Origin: Fodinisporobacter ferrooxydans
GTDB taxonomy: Bacteria; Bacillota; Bacilli; Tumebacillales; MYW30-H2
Assembly: GCF_022818495.1 (NCBI RefSeq)
Contig: NZ_CP089291.1
Location: 2,033,001 to 2,097,000 of the forward strand
Direction of reading: 5' to 3'
DNA length: 64,000 nt
Under the pieces are notes generated by a model that saw only the letters and a list, made by a program, of their open reading frames with translations, was not told the origin of the DNA and searched no databases. The translations under genes were made by a program, and so were the position numbers. Shown one piece after another: positions 24,599-33,779 of the stretch; position 1 is the stretch's first letter, and each line of letters starts with the position of its first letter.

Positions 24599-25789
24599 TT
24601 GGCAAGCAAGATTCTATCGGAATTTCTGAATGAGCATTTGACGGAATTAAAAAACAAGGGACTTTATAATGTCATTGATCCATTGGAAAGTTCCAATGGA
24701 CCCATGATCAAAATCGCCGGAAAAGAGCTCATCAATTTATCTTCCAATAATTATTTGGGGCTTGCTACAGACCCGCGATTGAAAGAGGCGGCAATGCAGG
24801 CGACCCGGACATATGGTGTAGGCGCCGGAGCCGTACGGACGATCAATGGTACGTTACACATTCATGTGATGTTGGAAGACAAAATTGCAGAATTTAAACA
24901 CACAGAAGCGGCTATCGCCTACCAATCAGGATTTAACTGCAATATGGCGGCAATCTCCGCAGTGATGGATGAACAGGATGCGATCCTCTCCGATGAGTGG
25001 AACCATGCATCGATCATTGACGGCTGCAGATTATCAAAGGCAAAAATTATCCGGTATAAACATTCTGATATGGATGATTTGCGCACACAAGCGAAACAGG
25101 CAAAAGACTCGGGATTCTATAAGAAAATCATGGTTATTACGGACGGTGTTTTCTCAATGGACGGCGATATCGCAAAGCTGCCTGAAATTGCAAAAATTGC
25201 CGAAGAGTTTGACTTGATCACATATGTAGATGATGCACACGGTTCAGGGGTTCTTGGCAAAGGCGCAGGCACCGTGAAACATTTTGGACTGTCAGACGAC
25301 ATCGATTTTCAGATCGGCACACTTTCCAAAGCGATTGGCGTTGTCGGCGGTTATGTGGCAGGAAAAAAAGATGTCATCGATTGGCTGAAAGTCAGAAGCA
25401 GACCCTTTCTTTTTTCCACTGCTTTACCCCCTGGCGATGTGGCTGCCTGCATCAAAGCATTTGAAATCATGATCTCCAGCACGGAGCTGCATGACCGTTT
25501 GTGGAGAAATGGGGATTATTTGAAAAAGGGATTAAAAGATCTGGGATATAACATCGGCCAAAGCCAAACGCCCATCACTCCTTGCATCATCGGCGATGAA
25601 ATGCAAACACAAGAGTTCAGCAAACGATTGTACCAGGAAGGTGTGTATGCAAAAGCAATCGTCTTCCCAACCGTGCCCAAGGGAACCGGCCGGGTTCGCA
25701 ATATGCCGACTGCCGCGCATTCAAGGGAGATGCTGGATCAAGCACTTGCTGTTTATGAAAAAGCCGGAAGAGAATTGAGCGTTATTTAA
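24599..25789 (+). CDS. kbl: Glycine C-acetyltransferase (2-amino-3-ketobutyrate CoA ligase)
   Basis: PLP enzyme of the alpha-oxoamine synthase family that cleaves 2-amino-3-ketobutyrate with CoA into glycine and acetyl-CoA. The frame opens at 24485, but AAGGGGAGA before the TTG at 24599 sets a 396-aa protein of normal length. Visible motifs: [67 protein letters not shown], and [16 protein letters not shown] with the PLP lysine. The next gene is a threonine dehydrogenase of the SDR type, so the two convert threonine to glycine plus acetyl-CoA. Confidence 0.9.
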   Translation: MASKILSEFLNEHLTELKNKGLYNVIDPLESSNGPMIKIAGKELINLSSNNYLGLATDPRLKEAAMQATRTYGVGAGAVRTINGTLHIHVMLEDKIAEFKHTEAAIAYQSGFNCNMAAISAVMDEQDAILSDEWNHASIIDGCRLSKAKIIRYKHSDMDDLRTQAKQAKDSGFYKKIMVITDGVFSMDGDIAKLPEIAKIAEEFDLITYVDDAHGSGVLGKGAGTVKHFGLSDDIDFQIGTLSKAIGVVGGYVAGKKDVIDWLKVRSRPFLFSTALPPGDVAACIKAFEIMISSTELHDRLWRNGDYLKKGLKDLGYNIGQSQTPITPCIIGDEMQTQEFSKRLYQEGVYAKAIVFPTVPKGTGRVRNMPTAAHSREMLDQALAVYEKAGRELSVI

Positions 25790-25851
25790 GACGACATTGC
25801 GGCCACATCATTTTACAAATGTGAAAATGGTGTGTTAGAGGGGATATGCGT

Positions 25852-26814
25852 ATGAAACGGATACTTGTCACTGGGGCGTTGGGACAGATTGGTTCAGAGC
25901 TTGTCGGGAAATTGCGGGACGTTTACGGTGAGACACAAGTGGTTGCCACAGATATTCGAAAACCAGGGACCACAGTGACTGAATCGGGTCCATTTGAACT
26001 TCTTGATGTTACGGATGCCAAGCAGATGTTTGCAATCGTACAAACATACAAAATTGATACGATTCTTCATTTGGCTGCCGTATTGTCGGCAAAAGCGGAA
26101 GCACAGCCCTTGGCTGCGTGGAATTTAAACATGAGCGGATTGCTGAATGCCCTGGAAGCAGCACGGGCATATCAATGCAAATTTTTTACCCCCAGTTCCA
26201 TTGGCGCGTTTGGGCCGAATACGCCGAAAGAGCAAACGCCACAAGATACCATCCAAAGACCTACAACCATGTACGGCATCAATAAGGTTGCGGGTGAACT
26301 GCTTTGCGATTACTATTGCCTTAAATACGGCGTGGATACAAGAGGGCTCCGATTTCCGGGACTTATCTCCCATGTGGCATTGCCGGGCGGCGGAACGACC
26401 GATTATGCGGTCGAGATGTATTATGAAGCGATTCAAAAAGGAACGTATGCGTCCTACATTGCCAAAGGCACCTATCTGGATATGATGTACATGCCGGACG
26501 CTTTGCAAGCCATTCTTACATTAATGGAAGCGGATGCAGATCAACTGCAGCACCGCAATGCATACAATGTTACGGCGATGAGCGTACAGCCGGAAGATGT
26601 GGCCGCAGTGATTCGAAAGCATATTCCATCCTTTACACTCGAGTATCGAGTCGATCCGATGCGGCAGGCCATTGCCGAGAGTTGGCCAAATTCGATTGAT
26701 GCGACAACTGCCAAGCGGGAATGGGGATTTAAAACGGAGTACGATTTGCAAACAATGACACAGGATATGCTCGCCAAGCTGCAATGTCGTCTCCAAAATA
26801 CAAAAACTGCATAA
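25852..26814 (+). CDS. tdh: L-threonine 3-dehydrogenase, SDR (epimerase-like) type
   Basis: NAD-dependent extended SDR. The Rossmann loop is [12 protein letters not shown] (about 6-17). [11 protein letters not shown] holds the catalytic serine/threonine region and [13 protein letters not shown] the Y-x-x-x-[31 protein letters not shown] and [11 protein letters not shown] are characteristic of the threonine dehydrogenases related to UDP-galactose epimerase. It oxidises threonine to 2-amino-3-ketobutyrate for the kbl product encoded 62 bp upstream. ATG at 25852 has AGGGG eight bases before it; ATG at 25846 is too close. 320 aa, as usual. Confidence 0.88.
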   Translation: MKRILVTGALGQIGSELVGKLRDVYGETQVVATDIRKPGTTVTESGPFELLDVTDAKQMFAIVQTYKIDTILHLAAVLSAKAEAQPLAAWNLNMSGLLNALEAARAYQCKFFTPSSIGAFGPNTPKEQTPQDTIQRPTTMYGINKVAGELLCDYYCLKYGVDTRGLRFPGLISHVALPGGGTTDYAVEMYYEAIQKGTYASYIAKGTYLDMMYMPDALQAILTLMEADADQLQHRNAYNVTAMSVQPEDVAAVIRKHIPSFTLEYRVDPMRQAIAESWPNSIDATTAKREWGFKTEYDLQTMTQDMLAKLQCRLQNTKTA

Positions 26815-26945
26815 CAGCAATAGGGCATCATCAAAATGATGTGTTTCAAGATGATGCCTGCTCCCAATTTTCTGAGTATACAGAACTCATTCGAATTTTG
26901 TGATACAATTCGTATCATGGAGCAGGAGTGAGGAGGAACCATTAG

Positions 26946-27755
26946 ATGAAAATTGGATACCTTGGCCCTCAGGGCACATTTTCGGAAGAAGCATCCTTCC
27001 GTTATTTTTCTGATGCAACGATCAAAAGAATTCCATTTCCTACGTTTTTGGACATTTTTGAAGCAGTCCAAGAAGGCGAGATTGATCAGGGAATTGTTCC
27101 GATCGAAAATTCCATTGAAGGTACTGTCAGCGTGGTTTTAGACGGACTGCAAATCTATTCGGATGTATTTATTCAAGGTGAAATGATTCTGGATATTGAA
27201 CAGCACTTGTTGGTGCTTGAAAACGTGGAGCTGGAGACGCTGAAAGAAATCTGGTCGCATCCGCAGCCCCTCGCCCAATGCCGGAATTTTATCCGCAACT
27301 TGAATGTGAAGACGAGAAGCTTCGACAGTACAGTTGCCGCAGCACATGAATTGATCCGCTCCCAAAATAAATCCGTTGGGGTGATCGGCACATCCTGGGC
27401 TGCAGAAAAGCTGCGATTACATATGTTGGCTTCCAACATACATGATTTTCCGGAAAATCATACGAGATTTGTCATCGTCCGGAAAGGTGAATACGTATCG
27501 GAGGATGCCAAAAAGACCATGTTGCTCATTACTCCAAGCGAAGAGCATCCAGGAGTTTTGGTGAATATATTAAACGTTTTCTCTGCATTGGAATTGAACC
27601 TGACTTGGCTGGAATCTCGTCCGACGAAAAAACGGTTGGGGGAATACCAGTTTTTCATGAAAATCGAAGAGGGATTGCCAAGCGAACGAATGCAAAAAGC
27701 CGTCCGAATTCTTGCATTGTACGGTCATTCTGTGCGAGTATTGGGAAGCTATTGA
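26946..27755 (+). CDS. pheA: Prephenate dehydratase
   Basis: Converts prephenate to phenylpyruvate in phenylalanine synthesis. The catalytic domain (about 1-185) starts KIGYLGPQGTFSEEA and contains the substrate-site signature GIVPIENSIEGTVS. A C-terminal ACT domain (about 195-269) carries the effector motif ESRPTKKRLGEYQFFMKIE, so feedback inhibition by phenylalanine is expected. No chorismate mutase domain, as is usual in Bacillota. GGAGGAACC precedes the ATG. It stands alone between short gaps. Confidence 0.93.
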   Translation: MKIGYLGPQGTFSEEASFRYFSDATIKRIPFPTFLDIFEAVQEGEIDQGIVPIENSIEGTVSVVLDGLQIYSDVFIQGEMILDIEQHLLVLENVELETLKEIWSHPQPLAQCRNFIRNLNVKTRSFDSTVAAAHELIRSQNKSVGVIGTSWAAEKLRLHMLASNIHDFPENHTRFVIVRKGEYVSEDAKKTMLLITPSEEHPGVLVNILNVFSALELNLTWLESRPTKKRLGEYQFFMKIEEGLPSERMQKAVRILALYGHSVRVLGSY

Positions 27756-27930
27756 GCAGGTGTGATGCACCTCACAAACAGCCATTTGCATGTTCGCTAT
27801 GATAGTCTGTAAGACCGTTGAGAATTCCCGGCATATTACTGGCGGATGTTGGCACATAAGATGTTTGACACTTCCAAAAGAGAACTGGTGAAGATGGTTG
27901 TTAGACTGGATAGAAATGGGGGAGAGGGAA

Positions 27931-28374
27931 TTGGATCAACATCATTTTCGGCTCACTGCCAATTGGGACGGCGGCAGAAATGGAGTCGGTGCACTTGAGA
28001 TCGGAAATCTCAAATCGGCAATCTCGGCTCCAAAGGAACTGGACGGGCCAGGCACCGGAACAAATCCGGAAGAAATGTTAATGGGAGCTGCCGCCACTTG
28101 TTATCTGATCACACTTGCCGCAATCCTGGAAAAACGCGCATTGCCGGTACGCAAACTGACAATGGAAACAGAAGGCATCGTAAGTACGGTTGGCGGCACG
28201 CATTTCGAGCAGATCATTCATCATCCGCATATTGTGCTGGCAGCAGACGCTACGGAAGAACAGGTGGAGACGGCAAATGCAGCGATCCTGCGTGCCGAAA
28301 AAGCTTGCATGATTTCAAAGGCATTGTCAGGAAACGTAGAAGTGAAAGCAATTCCTACAGTAACAAAGGAGTAA
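27931..28374 (+). CDS. OsmC/Ohr-family peroxiredoxin-like protein
   Basis: OsmC-fold thiol protein. NPEEMLMGAAATCYLITLAAILEKRALPV carries the first reactive cysteine at the start of the central helix. The second is in AEKACMISKALSGNVEV. The family reduces organic hydroperoxides. The frame opens at 27898; TTG at 27931 with GGGGGAG six bases before it gives 147 aa, close to the family length. Weak alternatives are the ATG at 27916 and the 27898 start. A terminator follows at 28499. Confidence 0.8.
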   Translation: MDQHHFRLTANWDGGRNGVGALEIGNLKSAISAPKELDGPGTGTNPEEMLMGAAATCYLITLAAILEKRALPVRKLTMETEGIVSTVGGTHFEQIIHHPHIVLAADATEEQVETANAAILRAEKACMISKALSGNVEVKAIPTVTKE

Positions 28375-28498
28375 AAATAGGCATCGCCAACTATCTGATG
28401 TTGGCAATTCAGCCTTTTGCAAGTTCAGGCCGGGTATTTCGAAATATGTCCCGCAATTGACAAGTTCAAGTTTGTTCAAGTGAATGCAGCGATTACAG

Positions 28499-28524
28499 AT
28501 CCTCAGAAACCTGGGGATTTTTTG
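28499..28524 (+). terminator. Rho-independent terminator
   Basis: ATCCTCAG pairs with CTGGGGAT (one G-T pair) around AAAC, followed by a TTTTTT run. Confidence 0.75.
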
Positions 28525-28564
28525 TTTTATTTTGTACATCAAGGGATACTACATATGTCAAGTA

Positions 28565-28593
28565 TTGACGAGCGTAAAAACCAATGGTACGTT
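28565..28593 (+). promoter_or_regulatory. Possible sigma-A promoter of the ABC operon
   Basis: TTGACG (28565-28570) and TACGTT (28588-28593), 17 bp apart, about 65 bp upstream of the ATPase gene. Confidence 0.4.
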
Positions 28594-28657
28594 TAATTAA
28601 TATAGAAATACTAATCGATTTTATCGGATTTAAAATAAAATTGAAGGGGAGGGTATT

Positions 28658-29458
28658 ATGCTGAAGGGGCAAGACGCCTCTACGATACTGGAAGTGGATC
28701 GTGTTTCTCTATCGTATGATATGACCAAAGATACTTTGAGCAATATATCGATTTTGGTGAAGAAAGGGGAATTTCTAAGTATCATTGGTTCCAGTGGCTG
28801 CGGAAAAAGCTCCTTATTAAATATCATTGCGGGATTTATTCACCCGACGAAGGGAAAAGTTGCAGTAAATGGAAAGCTCGTAGACAGGCCGGGACCGGAA
28901 CGCGGAGTCGTGTTTCAGGATTTAGCTTTATTCCCATGGTTAAGTGTAGCGGAGAATGTTTCGTTTGGTTTAAAAATGTCTGGTATGGCAAAACAGGAAC
29001 GATTGAAAAAGAGTATGGAAGCCATTCAAATGGTAGGGTTGACTGGTTCTGAGCACAAGAGTATCGCTGAGTTGTCGGGTGGCATGCGGCAACGGGTGGC
29101 AATTGCCCGTACATTAGTGACTGAGCCGGAAATCATTTTGATGGATGAACCGTTTAGCGCACTGGACGAACAGACGAGAGAACTCCTGCAGGAAGAGTTG
29201 CTGCGTATTCAAGAAAAGACCGGCATGACCATAATTTTGGTTACACACAGCATTGATGAAGCCATTTATATGTCAGACCGGGTTGTCGCGTTGCAAAGCA
29301 ATCCGGGACAAATCAAACGTATATTAAATATAGAACTGGGCAGACCTCGCTATCCGGAATTGCGCGTGACCGCTGTTTTCAATCAATATAAAAGACAATT
29401 GATGGAGTCGCTGCGGGAGGGATTTGGAGCGCAAAACGCAAATGAATATGAAATCTAA
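28658..29458 (+). CDS. ABC transporter ATPase, SsuB/TauB/NrtD type (266 aa)
   Basis: Walker A GSSGCGKSSLLN (about 48-59), Q-loop VVFQDLALFPW, signature LSGGMRQRVAIARTL (about 142-156), Walker B ILMDEPFSALDE and H-loop in LVTHSIDEAI. The LFPWLSVAENV sequence is typical of importers for sulfonates, taurine, nitrate and related compounds. First gene of a three-gene unit with substrate-binding lipoprotein and permease. ATG behind GGGGAGGG. Confidence 0.9.
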   Translation: MLKGQDASTILEVDRVSLSYDMTKDTLSNISILVKKGEFLSIIGSSGCGKSSLLNIIAGFIHPTKGKVAVNGKLVDRPGPERGVVFQDLALFPWLSVAENVSFGLKMSGMAKQERLKKSMEAIQMVGLTGSEHKSIAELSGGMRQRVAIARTLVTEPEIILMDEPFSALDEQTRELLQEELLRIQEKTGMTIILVTHSIDEAIYMSDRVVALQSNPGQIKRILNIELGRPRYPELRVTAVFNQYKRQLMESLREGFGAQNANEYEI

Positions 29459-29498
29459 ATAAACGTAATACCAGAGACATATAAAGGGAGAGTCATAG

Positions 29499-30524
29499 AT
29501 GATATTGAGCAGGATATCAAGTAATAAGCGCATCATTGGTACGTTTGCAGCGGTATTTATGGTTGCCGCCATTTTGTCGGGCTGTGGTGCTGGAGGTACT
29601 GCAACAAAAAATAGCCAAGGTGAAAACGGCAAAAGTGCTGTCCAAGACATTAAGATTGGGTATGTAGATATTTTGGCGGACGCTCCGGCAATTATTGCAA
29701 AGGAAAAACACACGATGGACCAGCAAGGTGTAAAAAGCGAGTTTTTCGCTTTTGAAAATGGTCCAGACTTATACAAAGCTTTATCGTCCGGAAAGCTTGA
29801 TTTTGCATATGCCGGTGTGCCGGCAGCCGTCAACTGGTTGTCTCGCGGCGCACAATTCAAGATCATCGCCAAAGTGGATGATGGAAAATTCGGCTTATTG
29901 ACCAAAGCGTCGTCGGGAATCCGGCAGCCATCAGATTTGAAAGGGAAAAAACTCGGCAATGTCGTCAAAGGAAGCGGTGTAGATTTGCTCGTCCGCGGAT
30001 TTTTGCTACCGGAGGCAGGGTTAAATCAACAGTCGGTTACATTGGTGCAAATGAATATGGCGAATATGGAACAGGCGATTGACAACGGTGCGATCGATGC
30101 TGCAGTAGCGGGTGAACCCTTTTTGACATTTGCGGAACTGCGCGGTTTAAAAGTCGTCAAAGAATTGCCAGATCCGGGAATGGTCGTTTTGGCTAGGGAG
30201 GCATTTTTGAAAGAGCACCCGGATCTTGTAAAAACATTCATGCAAGGACATATTGCATCGATCGATTTTATTCATCAACATCAGCAGGAAGCGGCGGCGA
30301 TTTTGGCTAAATCCTTTCACGTCCCGGAAATTAAAAACAATGGCAAAAACTATACACCTACACAAATCATGATGGCAGCGATGAAGCGAAATGCGTTCGA
30401 TGCTGCATTTACGAATAACGATATCCAATTCTACAAAAAAATTGCCGATACCAATTTGAAATTAAAGCTGATCGATAAACCGTTGGATATCACACAATTT
30501 ATCGATCGCTCCTTGAGCCAATAA
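29499..30524 (+). CDS. ABC substrate-binding lipoprotein, SsuA/NMT1 type (341 aa)
   Basis: Signal peptide with lipobox AILSGCGAGG (cysteine near 28), so membrane-anchored outside. The mature part is an SsuA/TauA-like periplasmic-binding fold: IKIGYVDILADAPAIIAKEK, FENGPDLYKALSSGKLDFAYAGVPAAVNWLSRG, LKGKKLGNVVKGSGVDLLVRGFL, IDAAVAGEPFLTFAE. The ligand cannot be told; a sulfonate, nitrate or pyrimidine-precursor-like compound would fit the family. It lies between the ATPase and permease genes. Confidence 0.88.
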   Translation: MILSRISSNKRIIGTFAAVFMVAAILSGCGAGGTATKNSQGENGKSAVQDIKIGYVDILADAPAIIAKEKHTMDQQGVKSEFFAFENGPDLYKALSSGKLDFAYAGVPAAVNWLSRGAQFKIIAKVDDGKFGLLTKASSGIRQPSDLKGKKLGNVVKGSGVDLLVRGFLLPEAGLNQQSVTLVQMNMANMEQAIDNGAIDAAVAGEPFLTFAELRGLKVVKELPDPGMVVLAREAFLKEHPDLVKTFMQGHIASIDFIHQHQQEAAAILAKSFHVPEIKNNGKNYTPTQIMMAAMKRNAFDAAFTNNDIQFYKKIADTNLKLKLIDKPLDITQFIDRSLSQ

Positions 30525-30552
30525 ACAGATCGGAAAGCGGGCGAATGATAGA

Positions 30553-31299
30553 TTGAAAAAGTTTCATTTTGGCATATTGTCTTTTCCTTTTATTCTGGCA
30601 GTGTGGATCGCTGCCTCGTATCACTATCCCGCATTAGTGTTTCCGGGGCCTCTCCAAACATTTCAGGAACTGAAAAGACAAGTCGTTTCTACGGAATTTT
30701 ACCATCATATCGGGATTAGCCTTTACCGATTATTTATCGGATTTTCGATTGCGGCAATTGCTGCCTTTCTCGTCGGGATGTTGGCCGGAGTATCCAAGGC
30801 TTTCCGGCAGTTCATCACACCGCTGATCATGATTTTCCAAGCGACGCCGCCGATGGCATGGGCACCGCTGTTGATTTTGCTGCTTGATTTGGGGAATGCG
30901 CCGATGATTGCCGTTATTGTCATCGCCGCGTTTTTTCCAATCGTCGTCAACGTAATCGAAGGAACAGAACGAATCAAGCTGTCCCATATCCGTGCGGCAC
31001 AGTCCTTGGGAGCTAGCAAATGGCAGTTGGCTTTGCATGTCTATTTGCCGGAAGTCATGCCATCCGCATTGACAGGAGTTGTGGTTGGTTTTGGTGTTGC
31101 CTGGCGGTCACTCGTTGCGGCAGAAATGATCGGCGGCAATGCGGGAATCGGCTGGCTGATCTCTTCCAGCGGACAAATTGGCAATTCGTCGCTCGTTATG
31201 GTGGGAATTATTACAATCGGAATTTTAGCCATGTTATTTGAGTTTTTGTTGCTGCATCCATTAAAGAAACGCTTTGCTTCGTGGGCGCCACGGGCATAA
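30553..31299 (+). CDS. ABC transporter permease, SsuC/TauC type (248 aa)
   Basis: BPD_transp_1 permease with about six membrane helices. The EAA loop that contacts the ATPase reads GTERIKLSHIRAAQSLGASKWQLALHVYLPEVMPSALTG, with conserved AxxLGAS and LP. TTG start, no better candidate upstream. It completes the ABC importer and is followed by a terminator at 31421. Confidence 0.88.
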   Translation: MKKFHFGILSFPFILAVWIAASYHYPALVFPGPLQTFQELKRQVVSTEFYHHIGISLYRLFIGFSIAAIAAFLVGMLAGVSKAFRQFITPLIMIFQATPPMAWAPLLILLLDLGNAPMIAVIVIAAFFPIVVNVIEGTERIKLSHIRAAQSLGASKWQLALHVYLPEVMPSALTGVVVGFGVAWRSLVAAEMIGGNAGIGWLISSSGQIGNSSLVMVGIITIGILAMLFEFLLLHPLKKRFASWAPRA

Positions 31300-31420
31300 G
31301 CGGTTGACTGCGGGGAATCCTGTTTACCGGATGGTGGAGCGGGTATCGGGCATCTGTAAAGCAGTAATGGATATTAGGAATCCGGTATGCAATTGCCGTT
31401 AAATGCAAGTGAATATTTCC

Positions 31421-31462
31421 GAAAAAGCTGCTTTGGGTCCGTTGATCCTATGCAGCTTTTTC
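31421..31462 (+). terminator. Rho-independent terminator of the ABC operon
   Basis: GAAAAAGCTGC pairs with GCAGCTTTTTC around an 18-20 base loop, with TTTT in and after the second arm. The rest of the gap 31300-31617 shows no gene. Confidence 0.75.
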
Positions 31463-31617
31463 GTTTTAAACTGTAGTCCCAGAACTTGCAATTTCGGATG
31501 CGCAAACTCATAATAAAAGACTATGAGAGAATGATTGAAGATTTTGAATTTTAATAGGATAGATGGAAAAGAGAAAGCAAGTTTCACATATTTGGAAAGA
31601 GAATGGGGGGATACGTT

Positions 31618-32529
31618 TTGGGAGCTTATTGGAATACGGCGATGACTGTGACATTGCCGATTGTCATAGCTGTTTTAAGCGGCGGATTGTTGCAAAAATA
31701 CCGTAACATTCAAACAAAAACACTCGTGGATGTCAGCCTTTACGTGTTGGCTCCCAGCCTGATTTTGTACGCATTGGTTGACGGGAGCGGATCGATTTCC
31801 CGTATTCTCTCTGTACTCGGATTTACATTAGTAGATATGGGGATTCTATGGTGCATCAGTATCGTTGTCGGCAAAGTGGGGCGTTTTGACTCTTCCACCC
31901 GGGCATCCATTACTTTGACAACGGTGTTCAGCAATTGTGTGAATTACGGTCTTCCCGTTACTTTGTTGGCGTTTGGAACAAATGGGTTTTCCATGGCTGC
32001 CATTTATATTATTCCGCAGATTGTATTGGTGAACAGTCTCGGTATCTATATCGCCTCCAATTCGTCAAAAAGCCCGTTGTCATCGTTGGTTGAAGTAGTA
32101 AAGATGCCTGTTGTATACGCATCTGTCGCCGGTATCGCAATGTTTGCCGCGCATGGGCACTGGCCAAAAGGACTTGACAATTCCTTTCACGTTTTGGGGG
32201 ATGGATATTCTGCCATTGTCTTGCTTGTATTGGGCGCACAGCTTGCAAAAGCAAATTGGCGGGATTTTAAACGGACGGATTTGTGGCTTGCAGTTGGGTT
32301 GCGCCTTGTCATTGCACCGATTGTTGCCAAATTGACATTGGTTTTACTGGGAATTCATGGGCTCCTGGGATCCGTCTTATTTGTAGAAGCAAGTATGCCC
32401 GCCGCAGCCAATGCCGCGATCATGATCGAACGGTTTGGCGGCAACAAACGACTTGTAGCTATGACGGTCGCCGTTACGACAACGATCAGTTTTTTTATAC
32501 TGCCTGTGGAAATTCTAATGGGATCATAA
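31618..32529 (+). CDS. AEC-family (auxin efflux carrier-type) transporter (303 aa)
   Basis: Ten hydrophobic segments in a 5+5 arrangement, with the family pattern NCVNYGLPVTLLAFG near 115 and the matching VEASMPAAANAAIMIERFGG near 270. Bacterial members such as MdcF move malonate or other small organic acids. The frame opens at ATG 31603, but the GGGGGGA before the TTG at 31618 favours the latter. It stands at the border of the sugar-acid region and may be an organic-acid carrier for it. Confidence 0.8.
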   Translation: MGAYWNTAMTVTLPIVIAVLSGGLLQKYRNIQTKTLVDVSLYVLAPSLILYALVDGSGSISRILSVLGFTLVDMGILWCISIVVGKVGRFDSSTRASITLTTVFSNCVNYGLPVTLLAFGTNGFSMAAIYIIPQIVLVNSLGIYIASNSSKSPLSSLVEVVKMPVVYASVAGIAMFAAHGHWPKGLDNSFHVLGDGYSAIVLLVLGAQLAKANWRDFKRTDLWLAVGLRLVIAPIVAKLTLVLLGIHGLLGSVLFVEASMPAAANAAIMIERFGGNKRLVAMTVAVTTTISFFILPVEILMGS

Positions 32530-32701
32530 AATCCGGATGATGTATTGCAGTGGATTCATTAACACAGTGGATTCATGAAATTGCATAAAACATTCAAAAG
32601 AAAAAAATTCATAAAAAGTTCGCTTTTCTAACGGGCATATTGTGTGTAGAATTGTATGTGCAATGAAATTTTGTGTACAATGAAATACGGAGGTGAACGA
32701 G

Positions 32702-32806
32702 ATGGATGCAATATCGATTTGGATGTGGGCACTTTTAGGCGTTTTGCCTTTGTTGATTTGCATATTTATCACGAAAATTACTATACAAGCGCGCGATCAC
32801 AGCTAA
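32702..32806 (+). CDS. Very small membrane protein (34 aa)
   Basis: ATG GAT GCA ATA behind a textbook GGAGGTGAACGAG spacing. The product is one membrane helix (IWMWALLGVLPLLICIFITK) with a short basic tail QARDHS. A terminator follows within 3-5 bp of the stop, so it is a stand-alone unit with its own ribosome binding site and terminator, which argues for a real gene. An overlapping longer frame in another phase has no ribosome binding site. Function unknown. Confidence 0.6.
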   Translation: MDAISIWMWALLGVLPLLICIFITKITIQARDHS

Positions 32807-32808
32807 CA

Positions 32809-32838
32809 AACGACTCGACTCGATTGAGTCGTTTTTTT
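32809..32838 (+). terminator. Rho-independent terminator
   Basis: AACGACTC pairs with GAGTCGTT around GACTCGATT, followed by a T run. Confidence 0.8.
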
Positions 32839-32945
32839 GTTTATGGGGGTGAGTGGATTTGATGTTGATTGTGCGGAAAATAGGACTTTGAAAAATTTCA
32901 TTGCGAATGAAAAAATATCCATGCTATACTATTAATATAAAACTC

Positions 32946-32963
32946 GGTTTATTATATTAAACC
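32946..32963. promoter_or_regulatory. Variant IclR-type palindrome upstream of the first IclR gene
   Basis: GGTTTATTATATTAAACC has the arms GGTTTA/TAAACC and resembles the perfect palindrome found three times downstream (GTTTTATAATATAAAAC). It lies 42 bp before the proposed IclR start and suggests autoregulation. Confidence 0.45.
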
Positions 32964-33004
32964 AAAGCGCCAGATGAGTGACAGAAATGAGGTTCACCGA
33001 AGCA

Positions 33005-33775
33005 ATGAAACCAAAGTATTGGGTACCTGCATTGGAAAGGGCCCACGCCATTCTTGCACAGATCGCTTCTGAACCAGGTTCTCTCCGCCTCATTGATTTA
33101 GCCACGCGATTGGATATCAACAAAAGCTCCATGTTCTCTTTATTGCATACCATGGAGACCATCGGATGGATTGTGAAAGAAAAAGGCGATACGTATATGC
33201 TAGGTCCTGCTCTCGGGGCATTTGGCGCTGCCTTTTCGAATCAATTCCAATTGCAGGAAGCTTTTCGGCTGGAAGCGATTTCGACTGTACAAAAGATAGA
33301 AGAAACGGTTCAGTTGGGTGTATTGGATGGGAATCAAGTGATCTATCTTGGAAAAGAGGAATGTATAGCGCCGATTCGCCTGGTCTCCAATCCCGGTATG
33401 CGATTCCCGGCACATGCCACGGCTTTAGGGAAAGTCCAATTGGCTCAGCATGATTATCAAACACTGCAGCAGTTGTATCCGGATGGACAGCTCGAAGAAC
33501 GAACACCTTTTACGGTGAAACATTTGTCGGAATTGTGGTTGCAGCTGCAGGAAATTCATAAGCTGGGATACGCATTTGATCGGGAGGAAGCAGTACAGGG
33601 GTTTTTTTGTATTGCCGCACCGATTTTCAATCATGAAGGACGAATCATCGGGGCAGTTAGTGTTTCCATGGTAGAAACCAGTTGGAAGGAAAAGTGGGAA
33701 ATGGCAATTCGTGAAATTCTTCAATTGGCACTACGCATCTCAAGTCGTGCCGGTTTTGTGAGGAAAGGAGAGTAG
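33005..33775 (+). CDS. IclR-family transcriptional regulator (256 aa)
   Basis: The winged helix-turn-helix (about 5-70) contains VPALERAHAILAQIASEPGSLRLIDLATRLDINKSSMFSLLHTME. The IclR effector-binding domain (about 80-250) contains TVQLGVLDGNQVIYLGKEE, GMRFPAHATALGKVQLA and GYAFDREEAVQGFFCIAAPIF. Start choice is weak: 33005 has GAGG twelve bases before, and GTG 32978 has no site. The stop is four bases before the GTG of the SDR gene, so they are one operon. The likely ligand is a sugar acid or keto acid of the neighbouring pathway. Confidence 0.85.
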   Translation: MKPKYWVPALERAHAILAQIASEPGSLRLIDLATRLDINKSSMFSLLHTMETIGWIVKEKGDTYMLGPALGAFGAAFSNQFQLQEAFRLEAISTVQKIEETVQLGVLDGNQVIYLGKEECIAPIRLVSNPGMRFPAHATALGKVQLAQHDYQTLQQLYPDGQLEERTPFTVKHLSELWLQLQEIHKLGYAFDREEAVQGFFCIAAPIFNHEGRIIGAVSVSMVETSWKEKWEMAIREILQLALRISSRAGFVRKGE

Positions 33776-33779
33776 AAGG

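Noticed and set aside
32656-32862. 68-codon frame overlapping the small membrane peptide
   Set aside because: It has no ribosome binding site and reads through the terminator, whereas the other phase has both signals in the right places.
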